Shown in pieces: positions 25,031 through 32,477 of a stretch of 41,750 nt of DNA; position 1 is the stretch's first letter; every line of letters starts with the position of its first letter. The stretch comes from an uncultured Actinomycetes bacterium. GTDB taxonomy: Bacteria; Actinomycetota; Thermoleophilia; Solirubrobacterales; Thermoleophilaceae. The notes below the pieces were generated by a model, which saw only the letters and a program-made list of their open reading frames with translations, was not told where the DNA came from and searched no databases. The stretch is taken from assembly GCA_946481495.1 (NCBI GenBank), contig CAMLNW010000001.1, forward strand, positions 1 through 41,750, in the 5' to 3' direction. The position numbers and the translations under genes are program-made.

Positions 25031-25036
25031 TACGAT
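25031..25036 (+). promoter_or_regulatory. -10 hexamer TACGAT before the cobalamin riboswitch
   Basis: TACGAT would start a transcript at about 25043, right at the 5' edge of the riboswitch aptamer. Confidence 0.4.
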
Positions 25037-25039
25037 CGT

Positions 25040-25196
25040 CGCGCAAGCTCACGGCGTGGGGAACCCGGTGTGAATCCGGGGCTGACGCGCAGCGGTGTGG
25101 GTGACGACTGGATCGCGTAGTTCCACTGGGCCGAAACAAAAGAAGGCCCGGGAAGGAGATCCGGAAGGACGAACCCGAGCCCGAATATCCGGCCGC
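25040..25196 (+). ncRNA. Cobalamin (B12) riboswitch
   Basis: The conserved core is readable: GGGAACCCGGTGTGAATCC (25058-25076), then GCTGACGCGCAGCGGT (25081-25096), the CACTGGGCC segment (25124-25132), GGCCCGGGAAGG (25144-25155) and a B12-box-like stretch AGCCCGAATATCCGGCC at 25178-25194. Order and spacing match adenosyl/aquo-cobalamin riboswitches. It lies in the 5' leader of the transcobalamin-like gene, so B12 is expected to switch that operon off. Confidence 0.88.
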
Positions 25197-25232
25197 GAGC
25201 GAAGCAGGTACGCCTCGCGAATAGGCGGCCGG
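25189..25232 (+). promoter_or_regulatory. Expression-platform hairpin competing with the B12 box
   Basis: CCGGCCGC (25189-25196), the end of the B12 box, can pair with GCGGCCGG (25225-25232). Formation would exclude B12-box pairing within the aptamer, giving a plausible switch. No U-tract follows, so the effect may be translational or Rho-dependent. Confidence 0.45.
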
Positions 25233-25283
25233 CCACTCGCGCTGGTGCGTTGGTGGGCTGCCGCCCGAACAGAAGGAGCGGCA

Positions 25284-27050
25284 GTGAAAGCACCACACCG
25301 GAACTACTTGGCTCGCATCGCGCGGGCCACGTGCGCAGTCGCACTCACGCTAATGGCGTGTGCGCCGTCAGCCAGCGCATCCGTCACCGAGCAACAGGCC
25401 CAGGCCGCCGCCGACGCGGCGGTCACTTGGTTCGCCACCCAGCAAGAGGCCGCCAGCGGCGAGCTCTCCGGCTTCGGCGGCGATTGGGCGATGGTCGCCC
25501 TCGCCAACGCCGGCGTCAACGCGGCCGACTTCCAGGCGAGCCCGACCGACCCGAGCATCCAGGACTTCTTCCATCAGTCCTGGGACTGGTTCGGCCCTGG
25601 CGACTTGGCCACCGACCAGGAGCGCGCGATCCTCGCCGGCGAGGCCGGCGGCATCCAGACCGCGAAGTTGAACAGCTCGCGCAATCTGGTCGCCAAGCTC
25701 GCAACGCTCTTCGACGGCTCCCAGCTCGGCAGCACCGCGCTGGTCAACGACGACATCTTCGGACTGCTCGCACTCGACCATGCCGGCGCCGTCGACGCGA
25801 TCTCGCCGTCGATCGCGAAGGTCGTACGCGACGCGCAGACCACGCAGACACCCGGAGCAGCCGGCTGGGGCTTCGCCAACACGCCGAATCAGAACCCCGA
25901 CGTCGACATGACTGGCGCCGGGATCGCCGCACTATGCGCCGCGGGCGCCGACGCCTCTGACCCCGCAGTCGCAAAGGCAATCGACTGGCTCGAGACCAAG
26001 CAAGACGACAGTAGTGGCGGGATCGTCAGCGCGTTCTTCGGCGCCAACGCCGACTCGACCGCTTGGGTGATCAACGGGCTACGCCAGTGCGGCGTCGACC
26101 CGCAGGGACCGGAGTGGACGACCACGACCGGCAAGACGCCGCTCGACTTCCTGCTCTCGCTGCAACTGCCGAGCGGCGCCATGGGCTGGATGCCCGGCGA
26201 CACGTTCGAGAACCTCTACGCGACCCAGGAGTCCGTCACCGCGCTGATCGGCGACGGCTTCGGTACGACGCCGCCAGAGCGTGAGGATCCGGCCGACCCG
26301 ACCGTCCGCCCGGCTCCGGCCGTTGCCGAGGACACGCAGGTCCCACTGACGCTGGTGCTCGACCACGGCACCGACCGGCCCGGCGCCGAGCGGGCGTGCT
26401 CGGTGACCGCGCCCGTCGGCGCGACTGTCGCCGAGGTGCTCCAGGCAGCGACCGTCAACACCACCCCCGCCTACTGCGTGACGCTGCTGAAGCTCGCGGG
26501 CGCCGGTACCGACACGCACGTCGTCGGCATGAACGGCGTCACCGCGGCGAGCGACGCGAAGTGGGAGGTCAGCGTCGACGGCGGTACGGCCAGCCAGCAG
26601 CTCACAGCGCCGGTCGGACTCGGCAGCGCGGTCGTCGTGAAGCTCGACGGCGACGCGGCCGGCGAGCCGCAGCTGCCGCCGCTGGACACGCCGACGCCGC
26701 GCCAGCGACTGCCGAAGGCGGCGCTGGCGAAGGGCCAGCGGCTGCGGGTCGGGCCGCAGGGCAGCTTGCGGCTCGCCGTGCGCTGCCCACGCGGGCTCGG
26801 AGCGAGCGGCTGCCAGGGCGTTCTGCGCGTCAAGTACCGCACCGCCAAGGGCCGCTTCGTGACGGCCGGCAGCCGGACGTTCGTCGTCCGGTCGGGCAAG
26901 CGGCGCGCGGTCAAGGTCCAGCTCGGCTCGAAGCTGCGCAAGCTCGCGCGACGGCGCGGCGGGCGCCGCGTCCGGATCGAGGCGATCGTCCGCGATCCGA
27001 GCTCGGGCGCGATCGCGAGGACCCGCGTGACGGCGCTGGTCAAGCGCTAG
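25284..27050 (+). CDS. Secreted transcobalamin-like protein (alpha/alpha toroid plus DUF4430-like domain)
   Basis: A 588-residue exported protein from GTG 25284, 5 nt after the ribosome site GAAGGAG. The signal peptide spans residues 1-32 and contains LMACAPSASA, so a lipobox-like Cys is possible. Residues about 35-330 are helix-pair repeats of the prenyltransferase/squalene-cyclase type: DVDMTGAGIAALCAAG, DSTAWVINGLRQCGV, MGWMPGDTFENLYATQESV. A beta domain (about 350-455) resembles DUF4430/transcobalamin C-terminal domains: LTLVLDHG, TVAEVLQAA, AKWEVSVDGG. A Lys/Arg-rich beta tail ends it. This two-domain plan is that of animal transcobalamin and intrinsic factor. The B12 riboswitch directly upstream strongly supports cobalamin or cobinamide capture outside the cell. 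Terpene cyclase activity is unlikely in a secreted protein. Confidence 0.8.
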   Translation: MKAPHRNYLARIARATCAVALTLMACAPSASASVTEQQAQAAADAAVTWFATQQEAASGELSGFGGDWAMVALANAGVNAADFQASPTDPSIQDFFHQSWDWFGPGDLATDQERAILAGEAGGIQTAKLNSSRNLVAKLATLFDGSQLGSTALVNDDIFGLLALDHAGAVDAISPSIAKVVRDAQTTQTPGAAGWGFANTPNQNPDVDMTGAGIAALCAAGADASDPAVAKAIDWLETKQDDSSGGIVSAFFGANADSTAWVINGLRQCGVDPQGPEWTTTTGKTPLDFLLSLQLPSGAMGWMPGDTFENLYATQESVTALIGDGFGTTPPEREDPADPTVRPAPAVAEDTQVPLTLVLDHGTDRPGAERACSVTAPVGATVAEVLQAATVNTTPAYCVTLLKLAGAGTDTHVVGMNGVTAASDAKWEVSVDGGTASQQLTAPVGLGSAVVVKLDGDAAGEPQLPPLDTPTPRQRLPKAALAKGQRLRVGPQGSLRLAVRCPRGLGASGCQGVLRVKYRTAKGRFVTAGSRTFVVRSGKRRAVKVQLGSKLRKLARRRGGRRVRIEAIVRDPSSGAIARTRVTALVKR

Positions 27051-27057
27051 GCACACG

Positions 27058-28143
27058 GTGCGAGGCTGGCGCACAACGGTCGGGAGCGCCCTCGTGGCGC
27101 TCTCGATCGCTGCGCCGGCCGCGGCCGCGCCGATCGACGTCTCGCTGCGGATCGAGGGCCGCACCGGGACGCTCTTCGAGGGGCCGCTGCGGACCGAAGC
27201 TCGCGCCGTCAGCGGCGGCGACGGGACGGGCTCCCACCAGTGCGGGTCCGGCCGACCGACCGTGATCGGCGCGCTGGCCGATGCCGCGGCTGCCAGCGGC
27301 TTCGTCTGGCGCGGCACTTGGAACCCCGACTTCCAGGACTTCTTCGTCAACCGCATCGGTCCGGATACCTCGAACACGGCGACCGCATCGTTCTGGTCGG
27401 TGCTCGTCGACTGGCGCTACAGCGGCGGCGCCTGTGCGACCGATCTCGATCCCGGCGACCAGATCCTCTGGGCCTACGACACCGCCTACCACCCGCTGCT
27501 GCTGAGCCTGACCGGGCCATCGCGCGCGGCGGTCGGCGAGAAGATCGCGATAACGGTCCGCGACGGCTGGATCCGTGCCGACAGCGGGACCGACGGCGGG
27601 CCGGTCGCGGGCGCCCAGGTGGGCGGGACCACGACCGACGCGGCGGGACGCGCCGTGCTGAGCTTCGACAGTCCCGGGCTGAAACGGCTGAAGGCCGAGC
27701 GCAGCGACGCGATCCGCTCGAACGCGCTCGACGTCTGCGTCGGCGGTGCGCTCTGCGAAGGCGCGCTGCCACCCCCGACGCCGCCGCGCCCCGCGCCGAC
27801 AGCCCGGCAACGACCTCCTACGGCGCGCACAGTTCTGCGCCGCGGCGTCCGCTACCTGGACCGGATGCGCATGGACCGACCGCGATCGCGGTCGGTCCGG
27901 CTACGCACGCGGCGGGCGCTGCGGCTGGCGCGCCCAGCGCTCGCCGGCGAAGCGCTGCCACGCCACGACCGATGGCTGCGCTTGACCCACCGCAAGTTGG
28001 TCCGTCTGCGCCGCTGCGCCCGCCCCAGCGGCGTCGTCGCTTGCGGCCGCCATGCGGCACCGCGACCCGTGTGGAGCACCGCGGGCGCGGTTGCGCGACT
28101 GGCCGCGACGCTCGCGGCGCGGGATGTCGGGGCGCCGCGCTAG
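27058..28143 (+). CDS. Secreted DUF4430-like protein, second gene of the B12 operon
   Basis: A 361-residue exported protein starting at GTG 27058, 7 nt after the upstream stop, so co-transcribed under the riboswitch. The signal peptide is about residues 1-23 (ends AAPAAAAP). Residues 24-150 form a beta domain like that of the preceding protein: IDVSLRIEGRTGTLFEG, TVIGALADAAAASG, SFWSVLVDWRYSGG, ILWAYDTAYHP. An Ig-like domain follows with GPVAGAQVGGTTTDAAGRAV, a pattern of bacterial surface Ig modules. The rest is Pro- and Arg-rich without a membrane helix and carries a 26-bp DNA palindrome. It probably assists cobalamin binding or hand-over to an importer, inferred from its domain and operon position. 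Confidence 0.72.
   Translation: MRGWRTTVGSALVALSIAAPAAAAPIDVSLRIEGRTGTLFEGPLRTEARAVSGGDGTGSHQCGSGRPTVIGALADAAAASGFVWRGTWNPDFQDFFVNRIGPDTSNTATASFWSVLVDWRYSGGACATDLDPGDQILWAYDTAYHPLLLSLTGPSRAAVGEKIAITVRDGWIRADSGTDGGPVAGAQVGGTTTDAAGRAVLSFDSPGLKRLKAERSDAIRSNALDVCVGGALCEGALPPPTPPRPAPTARQRPPTARTVLRRGVRYLDRMRMDRPRSRSVRLRTRRALRLARPALAGEALPRHDRWLRLTHRKLVRLRRCARPSGVVACGRHAAPRPVWSTAGAVARLAATLAARDVGAPR
27873..27898. repeat. Perfect 26-bp palindrome inside a coding region
   Basis: Bases 27873-27898 are self-complementary throughout: arm GGACCGACCGCGA and its complement, centred on GCGATCGC. It encodes part of the Arg-rich tail of the second B12-operon protein. Confidence 0.85.
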
Positions 28144-28481
28144 CGGACGACGGGAATCGCCGGCGGCGCGCCGTTGCGGAACAGCGACGAGATGTAGATG
28201 ACGATCGGCTTCTTGCCGCGGTTGGCGGCGCGATGGATCGTCCCGGGCTTCTCGACGATCCACTGGCCCGCGCGAATCGGCGCAGTCTGGCCGGCGCGGA
28301 TCGTGCGGACCTTGGTCGCCCGGACCTCGGGGTTGCCGCGCCAGACGTTCACCGCGCCGGTGACGACGGTGTAGGTGAGCACGCCCTGGTCGATGCGGGC
28401 GATCTGGACGCCGGCGTAAGCACTCAGTGCGGCAGCGGCGACTAGGGCGCAGAGCGCCGCGAGGATCGAGCGACGGCCCAC
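28140..28481 (-). CDS. Membrane-anchored cupin-like protein
   Basis: A 113-residue protein from GTG 28481, 2 nt after the stop of the preceding minus-strand gene. An N-terminal helix (SILAALCALVAAAALSAYA) anchors or exports it. The remainder reads as a small cupin barrel: VLTYTVVTGAVNVWRG, VRTIRAGQTAPIRAGQWIVE, GTIHRAANRGKKPIVIYISS. The His in GTIHRA could bind metal, but the full cupin metal set is not evident. The stop overlaps that of the convergent B12-operon gene by three bases. No substrate can be proposed. Confidence 0.7.
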   Translation of the reverse strand: MGRRSILAALCALVAAAALSAYAGVQIARIDQGVLTYTVVTGAVNVWRGNPEVRATKVRTIRAGQTAPIRAGQWIVEKPGTIHRAANRGKKPIVIYISSLFRNGAPPAIPVVR

Positions 28482-28483
28482 CG

Positions 28484-28912
28484 CTACTTGTCGTCGTCGA
28501 AGTCGAAGTCGCGCGGCGGCTTCTGCTCGAACCACAGCCGGTCGTGCTCGGGGGTCTCCTCGAGGAAGTCCGGCGTCTCCTCGAGCACGTCGCCGTCCTC
28601 GTCGCCTTCGGCCGGGGGCGCGACGTCCTCGACGCGCTCGAAGCCGCGTGGCGGCGTGTCACCATCGGCCTCTGGCTCAGGATCTGCGGGAGGCTCCGCC
28701 GGCTCAGGATCGAAGTCCCAGTCCGGCTCGTCGTTCCCGGGCTCCTGGGCCGCCGGCTCCTCCACCGCCTCAGGCGCCTCAGTGGCCTCAGCCGAACGAC
28801 CACGCGGAGCGCCGAGCGCCTCCTGCTCCTGCTGCTCGACCTCGCCCTCCGAGGCGCCATGCTTGCGCTTCAGCTCGAGGTGCTCACGGATCGCGTCGTC
28901 GAGAACGCCCAT
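28484..28912 (-). CDS. Acidic protein of unknown function with conserved N-terminal helix
   Basis: A 142-residue protein beginning MGVLDDAIREHLELKRKHGA, a charged helix like that seen at the start of many small actinobacterial proteins of unknown role. It is followed by a long disordered region dominated by Glu, Asp, Pro and Ala that ends FDFDDDK. No membrane helix or signal peptide. TAGGCT lies 8 nt before the ATG on the minus strand. It sits just ahead of the cupin-like gene, apparently as one operon. A cytosolic partner or scaffold role is possible but not shown. Confidence 0.75.
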   Translation of the reverse strand: MGVLDDAIREHLELKRKHGASEGEVEQQEQEALGAPRGRSAEATEAPEAVEEPAAQEPGNDEPDWDFDPEPAEPPADPEPEADGDTPPRGFERVEDVAPPAEGDEDGDVLEETPDFLEETPEHDRLWFEQKPPRDFDFDDDK

Positions 28913-28920
28913 CGACCGAC

Positions 28921-28926
28921 AGCCTA
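28921..28926 (-). promoter_or_regulatory. -10 hexamer TAGGCT, probable leaderless promoter
   Basis: On the minus strand TAGGCT ends 8 nt before the ATG at 28912. Confidence 0.45.
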
Positions 28927-28976
28927 CGCCACCATGACGACGCCGGTAGCATGAGACGCCCGCCCAGGCGGCACCT

Positions 28977-29049
28977 GGGGCTGTAGCTCAGCTGGAAGAG
29001 CGCTGCCTTCGCATGGCAGAGGTCAGGGGTTCGAGTCCCCTCAGCTCCA
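28977..29049 (+). tRNA. tRNA-Ala (anticodon CGC), probable integration target
   Basis: A 73-nt cloverleaf. Acceptor arms GGGGCTG (28977-28983) and CAGCTCC (29042-29048) pair with one G-T, with discriminator A at 29049. The anticodon loop TTCGCAT between CTGCC and GGCAG reads CGC. The T arm has GGTTCGAGTCC. The integrase gene and foreign-looking genes begin 250 nt later, so its 3' half is the likely attachment site. The gene itself is intact. Confidence 0.95.
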
Positions 29050-29136
29050 TCGGAGCGGAACCCAGAAGCGATGCGGGTTCCGACGACACCGACAGCCACC
29101 CCGGGCAGAGGCCGAAAGCGGCCTATATGGCGGTTG

Positions 29137-29160
29137 TGGCAAAACCCGTGCCAAAACCCC
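29137..29160 (+). repeat. Tandem 12-bp repeat between tRNA and integrase
   Basis: TGGCAAAACCCG (29137-29148) is followed directly by TGCCAAAACCCC (29149-29160), 10 of 12 bases equal. It may be a pair of arm-type binding sites for the integrase. The rest of the 253-base gap 29050-29302 holds no recognisable gene. Confidence 0.45.
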
Positions 29161-29302
29161 GGCACTCCGACTGAATCGTCGGTAATCGCCGGGACGTTGT
29201 GCGCACGAATGAGGGTCGGTCGCGTCTTCGCTTTCGATGGCGATCCATGTGCCGCGTGCGAAGTCGAGACGGCTGCGCTCCAGATCGAAGGAGCGATAGG
29301 CA

Positions 29303-30733
29303 ATGGCACGACCGACCTCACCCAAGGTCAAGGAGACCGTCCGCGCGGACGGCACGTCGAAGTTCAGGGCGCGGCTCATGGTCGATGGCGAGCGCGTGAC
29401 GATCGACCTCGGCGACGAGCGCGACGGAGCGACCCCGCTATCGGCGGCGCGCAAGCTCAAGGACGTTCTGGAGGACATCCGACTCGGCCGCTGGGTACCG
29501 CCCTCTGAGGCGAAGACGCCGAAGCGCGAGCCCGGCTTCGCCGAGGTCGCTCGGATGTACCTCGAGCACAAGCGGTCGCGCCAGCTCCGGTCCAGCACGA
29601 TGACCCGGCTGACCTGGGCGTTCGAGACCCACCTGATCCCGTTCTTCAAGAACCGGCGGCCGAGCCGGATCACTGAGCGCGACGTGGTCGCCTACACCGA
29701 CCACCAGGTCGAGCAGCGCGACCGGATCGTCCAGCTCCGCGAGCAGGACAAGTACCTGGCCGGCCCCAACGGCGGCGCGCTGCGCCCGCTGACCGACGCG
29801 ACGATCAACAGCACCCTCGTCTACCTCACAGGCCTGTTCACCCGGGCAGCGAGCAACGGCTGGGGCGATCCGCTCGCCAACCCGGCGGCGAGCTGGCGAC
29901 TCAAGGAGCGCCCGCGACTCAAGGCCGCCCTGGAGGCCGACGAGCTGGCCGATCTGATCGCGGCGGCCGGGACGCCCCGGCCACTTCAGCGCCAACGCCC
30001 GCACGTCGCCGCGCGAGCCGAGCTGATCGTCCGCCTCCGCGACGAGGACGGCCTGCCGTGGAAGGCCGTCGCCAGGCGAGCGCGGGTCGCCGAGTCGACC
30101 GCGATCTACAACTACCAGGAGGCCAAGCGTCGACAAGCCGGTCTCGGGTTCGACACCTGCCGCGCGGAGGCCGACGCCGTGTTCGTCCTGGTCCTCGCCG
30201 GCACCGGCCTGCGCGTCACCGAGCTATGCGACCTTGACGTTGGCGACGTAGACCTCCGCCACGCCAAGCTCCAGGTCCTCGACGCCAAGACCGAGGCCGG
30301 TGTCCGCGAGGTCTACCTCACCGACCGCCTTGTGGACGCCATCACGACCTACTTCAAGTCACGCGGCCCGATGAGCCACGACGACCCCGCCTTCCCCGAC
30401 AGCAACGGCCGCCGTCGCGACAAGGGCCAGGCCAACGTCCAGGTCTTCGCACCCGCAACGCAACTCGCCAACAGCCGCCGCCAAGAGCGCGGCGAGCGCC
30501 CCCTACCCCACGTCACCCCCCACATCCTCCGCCACACCTACATCAGCCTCGCCCTGGAGACCGGCTACTCAGTCCCCTACGTCATGCAACAAGTCGGCCA
30601 CCGCGATCCCCGCATGACCATGCGCGTCTACGCCAAGGTCTGTGCGCGTCGCGACCGCGCCTTGCAGGGCGCCGCGTTCGACCGGCTTCTCGATCCTCAG
30701 CGGCACGACCACCTAAGCCGTGATGCGGCTTAG
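29303..30733 (+). CDS. Tyrosine recombinase (integrase) with an inserted HTH-like segment
   Basis: A 476-residue site-specific recombinase that would integrate and excise the element at the adjacent tRNA. The N-terminal arm-binding domain is about 1-70 and the core-binding domain about 75-200. The catalytic domain carries R304 (GTGLRVTELC), K329 (LDAKTEAGVREV), H407-xx-R410 (HILRHTY), H433 (VGHRDPRM) and nucleophile Y443 (VYAKV). All residues are present, so it should be active. Oddity: between the first helices of the catalytic domain, residues about 223-280 contain a segment resembling a helix-turn-helix (LPWKAVARRARVAESTAIYN). AAGGAG lies just ahead of the ATG. Confidence 0.93.
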   Translation: MARPTSPKVKETVRADGTSKFRARLMVDGERVTIDLGDERDGATPLSAARKLKDVLEDIRLGRWVPPSEAKTPKREPGFAEVARMYLEHKRSRQLRSSTMTRLTWAFETHLIPFFKNRRPSRITERDVVAYTDHQVEQRDRIVQLREQDKYLAGPNGGALRPLTDATINSTLVYLTGLFTRAASNGWGDPLANPAASWRLKERPRLKAALEADELADLIAAAGTPRPLQRQRPHVAARAELIVRLRDEDGLPWKAVARRARVAESTAIYNYQEAKRRQAGLGFDTCRAEADAVFVLVLAGTGLRVTELCDLDVGDVDLRHAKLQVLDAKTEAGVREVYLTDRLVDAITTYFKSRGPMSHDDPAFPDSNGRRRDKGQANVQVFAPATQLANSRRQERGERPLPHVTPHILRHTYISLALETGYSVPYVMQQVGHRDPRMTMRVYAKVCARRDRALQGAAFDRLLDPQRHDHLSRDAA

Positions 30734-30806
30734 GAACGTGAGGCGCAACGGGGTGATCATATGGATGGGAACGCTCCATCATCCGTGCCGATCCGCAGCA
30801 CAGCAG

Positions 30807-30812
30807 TACGAT
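30807..30812 (+). promoter_or_regulatory. -10 hexamer TACGAT, probable leaderless promoter
   Basis: TACGAT ends 8 nt before the GTG at 30821 and favours that start over the ATG at 30761. Confidence 0.4.
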
Positions 30813-30820
30813 CTCCGGGC

Positions 30821-31315
30821 GTGGCGAAGCCGACCGTCTACCTAGACACATGCATCGTCAGCGGGATCGCCAGAGAAGACCTAGCGCCGGCTGAGCAGGA
30901 TGCCGTCCGCGCTCTGCTCCGCCTCTACAAGTCTGGTCGCCTCGATCTTGTTACCTCTGAGGTAGCTCAAGAGGAGATATCACGTGTTCCCGAGCGTTTC
31001 CGCTCGCCTCACGAGACTGTCTACTTACTGCTTCGGGATGTTCCCGTAGCTCGCGCGGAATGGACGGATAGCGGTTTGACCCTCCTTGGGGTTGGAGGCG
31101 GCCGTCGCGAAGATCCGCTCTACACCAGCTTGAAAGGGCTTCTTCCTGACGAGCTGGACGCTCAGCACGCCTTTCAGGCGATTCGCGCTAGCGCGGACTA
31201 TTTCGTTACATCTGATTCCAAGACGATTCTCCGGTTTGCTGCGGAGCTGGGCGATCGGCACGGCCTGAGCGCGACGCTCCCCAGCGAATGCCTGCTCGCA
31301 ATCAGCTCAACCTAG
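30821..31315 (+). CDS. PIN-domain nuclease, no antitoxin visible
   Basis: A 164-residue protein from GTG 30821 beginning AKPTVYLDTCIVSGIA. PIN-type acidic residues are present: Asp in YLDTC, Glu in VTSEVAQEEIS, Asp in DELDAQHA, and Asp in YFVTSDSKTIL. This fits a metal-dependent ribonuclease. No antitoxin gene precedes it (only 87 nt separate it from the integrase stop), unlike the VapBC pair earlier in the window. The SIR2-HerA pair starts 142 nt downstream on the same strand with its own promoter-like hexamer. It may be an orphan toxin, an effector linked to that defence system, or regulated by a distant partner. Confidence 0.75.
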   Translation: MAKPTVYLDTCIVSGIAREDLAPAEQDAVRALLRLYKSGRLDLVTSEVAQEEISRVPERFRSPHETVYLLLRDVPVARAEWTDSGLTLLGVGGGRREDPLYTSLKGLLPDELDAQHAFQAIRASADYFVTSDSKTILRFAAELGDRHGLSATLPSECLLAISST

Positions 31316-31428
31316 CTCGGCCATCCTCCTCCTTCGCCGTGTAGGTGTGTCAAGTCCTGGCCACGATCTACTCAGCGCGAGCGCCGATTGTCAGCCGCCC
31401 CCCGATGAGGGCGCGAGCTAGAGTTGCC

Positions 31429-31434
31429 CGGTCA
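31429..31434 (+). promoter_or_regulatory. -10 hexamer TAGAGT of the SIR2-HerA operon
   Basis: TAGAGT would give a transcript start at about 31441 and a short leader containing GGGGGG before the TTG at 31458. Confidence 0.4.
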
Positions 31435-31457
31435 GACGAGGGAATGGGGGGCAAGTT

Positions 31458-32477
31458 TTGGACTCTGCGGACGTAGCGAGCCATATTCAGCGATTGTTCC
31501 GAAAGGGCCTCGTCACGGTCGTTGGCTCAGGCCTTTCGGTCGCCCAAGGCCTCCCATCTACTGCCGCGCTTGGCAAGCACCTGCTGAAGTCCATGCCTGA
31601 AACGGTCGCCCCTGAAGAGTGGGGACCGTACGCCGAAAAGCTCGAAGGAGGGACGGATCTCGAGGCAGCATTCGACGACCTTGATGAGGACAGCGATCTG
31701 CTCCAAGCCGTGACGACCGAGGTTGCTAGTTGCGTAGCTCAGGGTGAGACCCGCCTCTTACGCGAACACCACGCAGAGTTGCACCTTCTACCGTTCGCGC
31801 AGCTGATCCCGCACCTGCCCACGGCTGACGGCGCGACCGTGATCACTACCAACTACGACCGGCTGCTTGAGATCGCAGCCGAGGCGGCGCACTGCCCGGT
31901 CGACACGATGTTCGATGGCGCTTATCACGGCCGCCTTGATCCGCAAGCTAGCCGTGAGGCTTATCGCACTGTAGTCCGCGGGAGTGGCCGCCACACGCGG
32001 CTAATGAAGCGGGCGCATATCACGGTTCTCAAGCCGCACGGGAGCCTTGACTGGCGCCGAGGCGAGGTCGAGCCATATCGAACGCTGCTAGCTGCGGGAG
32101 GGGCGCCGTTAGTGATTACACCGGGTGGCTCGAAATACCGTCGAGGCTACGAGGCACCGTTCGAGCAGCACCGCAGTCACGCCAATGAGGCAATTCGGGA
32201 GGCCCGATGCTTCTTGATCCTCGGGTTCGGTTTCAATGATGACCACCTTCAGCACGAGCTACAAAGCCGACTTAAGGCCGGTGCACCCGCCTTCGTTGCC
32301 GCTAAGGAGTTGTCCACGAATGCGCTAGAGGTTCTAGCGCAGGCAAGTCAGGCGATCGGTGCTGAGGCAGCTCCCGGCGACGCCACGCAGATTTACCACG
32401 GAGCAGATAAGACAACAGAGCTACCGGCGTCGCAGATGTGGAGTCTCGGGCCGATGATCAAGGAGGTACTGACGTGA
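31458..32477 (+). CDS. SIR2-family NADase of a SIR2-HerA defence system
   Basis: A 339-residue cytosolic protein from TTG 31458 (purine-rich ribosome site GGGGGG 5' of it). The SIR2 nucleotide-binding fold shows VVGSGLSVAQGLPS at 21-34, TTNYDRLL with N132, and the active-site His H194 in LKPHGSLDW. LILGFGFNDDHLQHEL near 255 closes the Rossmann half. In known antiphage systems (Thoeris, DSR, SIR2-HerA/Nezha) such domains degrade NAD+ on infection to stop phage growth, using the equivalent Asn and His. The next gene, overlapping by four bases, encodes the HerA partner. Family and pairing are clear; antiphage activity is inferred. Confidence 0.88.
   Translation: MDSADVASHIQRLFRKGLVTVVGSGLSVAQGLPSTAALGKHLLKSMPETVAPEEWGPYAEKLEGGTDLEAAFDDLDEDSDLLQAVTTEVASCVAQGETRLLREHHAELHLLPFAQLIPHLPTADGATVITTNYDRLLEIAAEAAHCPVDTMFDGAYHGRLDPQASREAYRTVVRGSGRHTRLMKRAHITVLKPHGSLDWRRGEVEPYRTLLAAGGAPLVITPGGSKYRRGYEAPFEQHRSHANEAIREARCFLILGFGFNDDHLQHELQSRLKAGAPAFVAAKELSTNALEVLAQASQAIGAEAAPGDATQIYHGADKTTELPASQMWSLGPMIKEVLT

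Noticed and set aside
25284..27050. Reading the toroid protein as a terpene cyclase or prenyltransferase
   Set aside because: It has a signal peptide, a fused beta domain and a B12 riboswitch, and lacks an evident catalytic DxDD-type motif; the repeats are structural.
28884..29321. Minus-strand frame across tRNA-Ala(CGC) containing CHAKAALFQLSYSP
   Set aside because: Same antisense-tRNA artefact.
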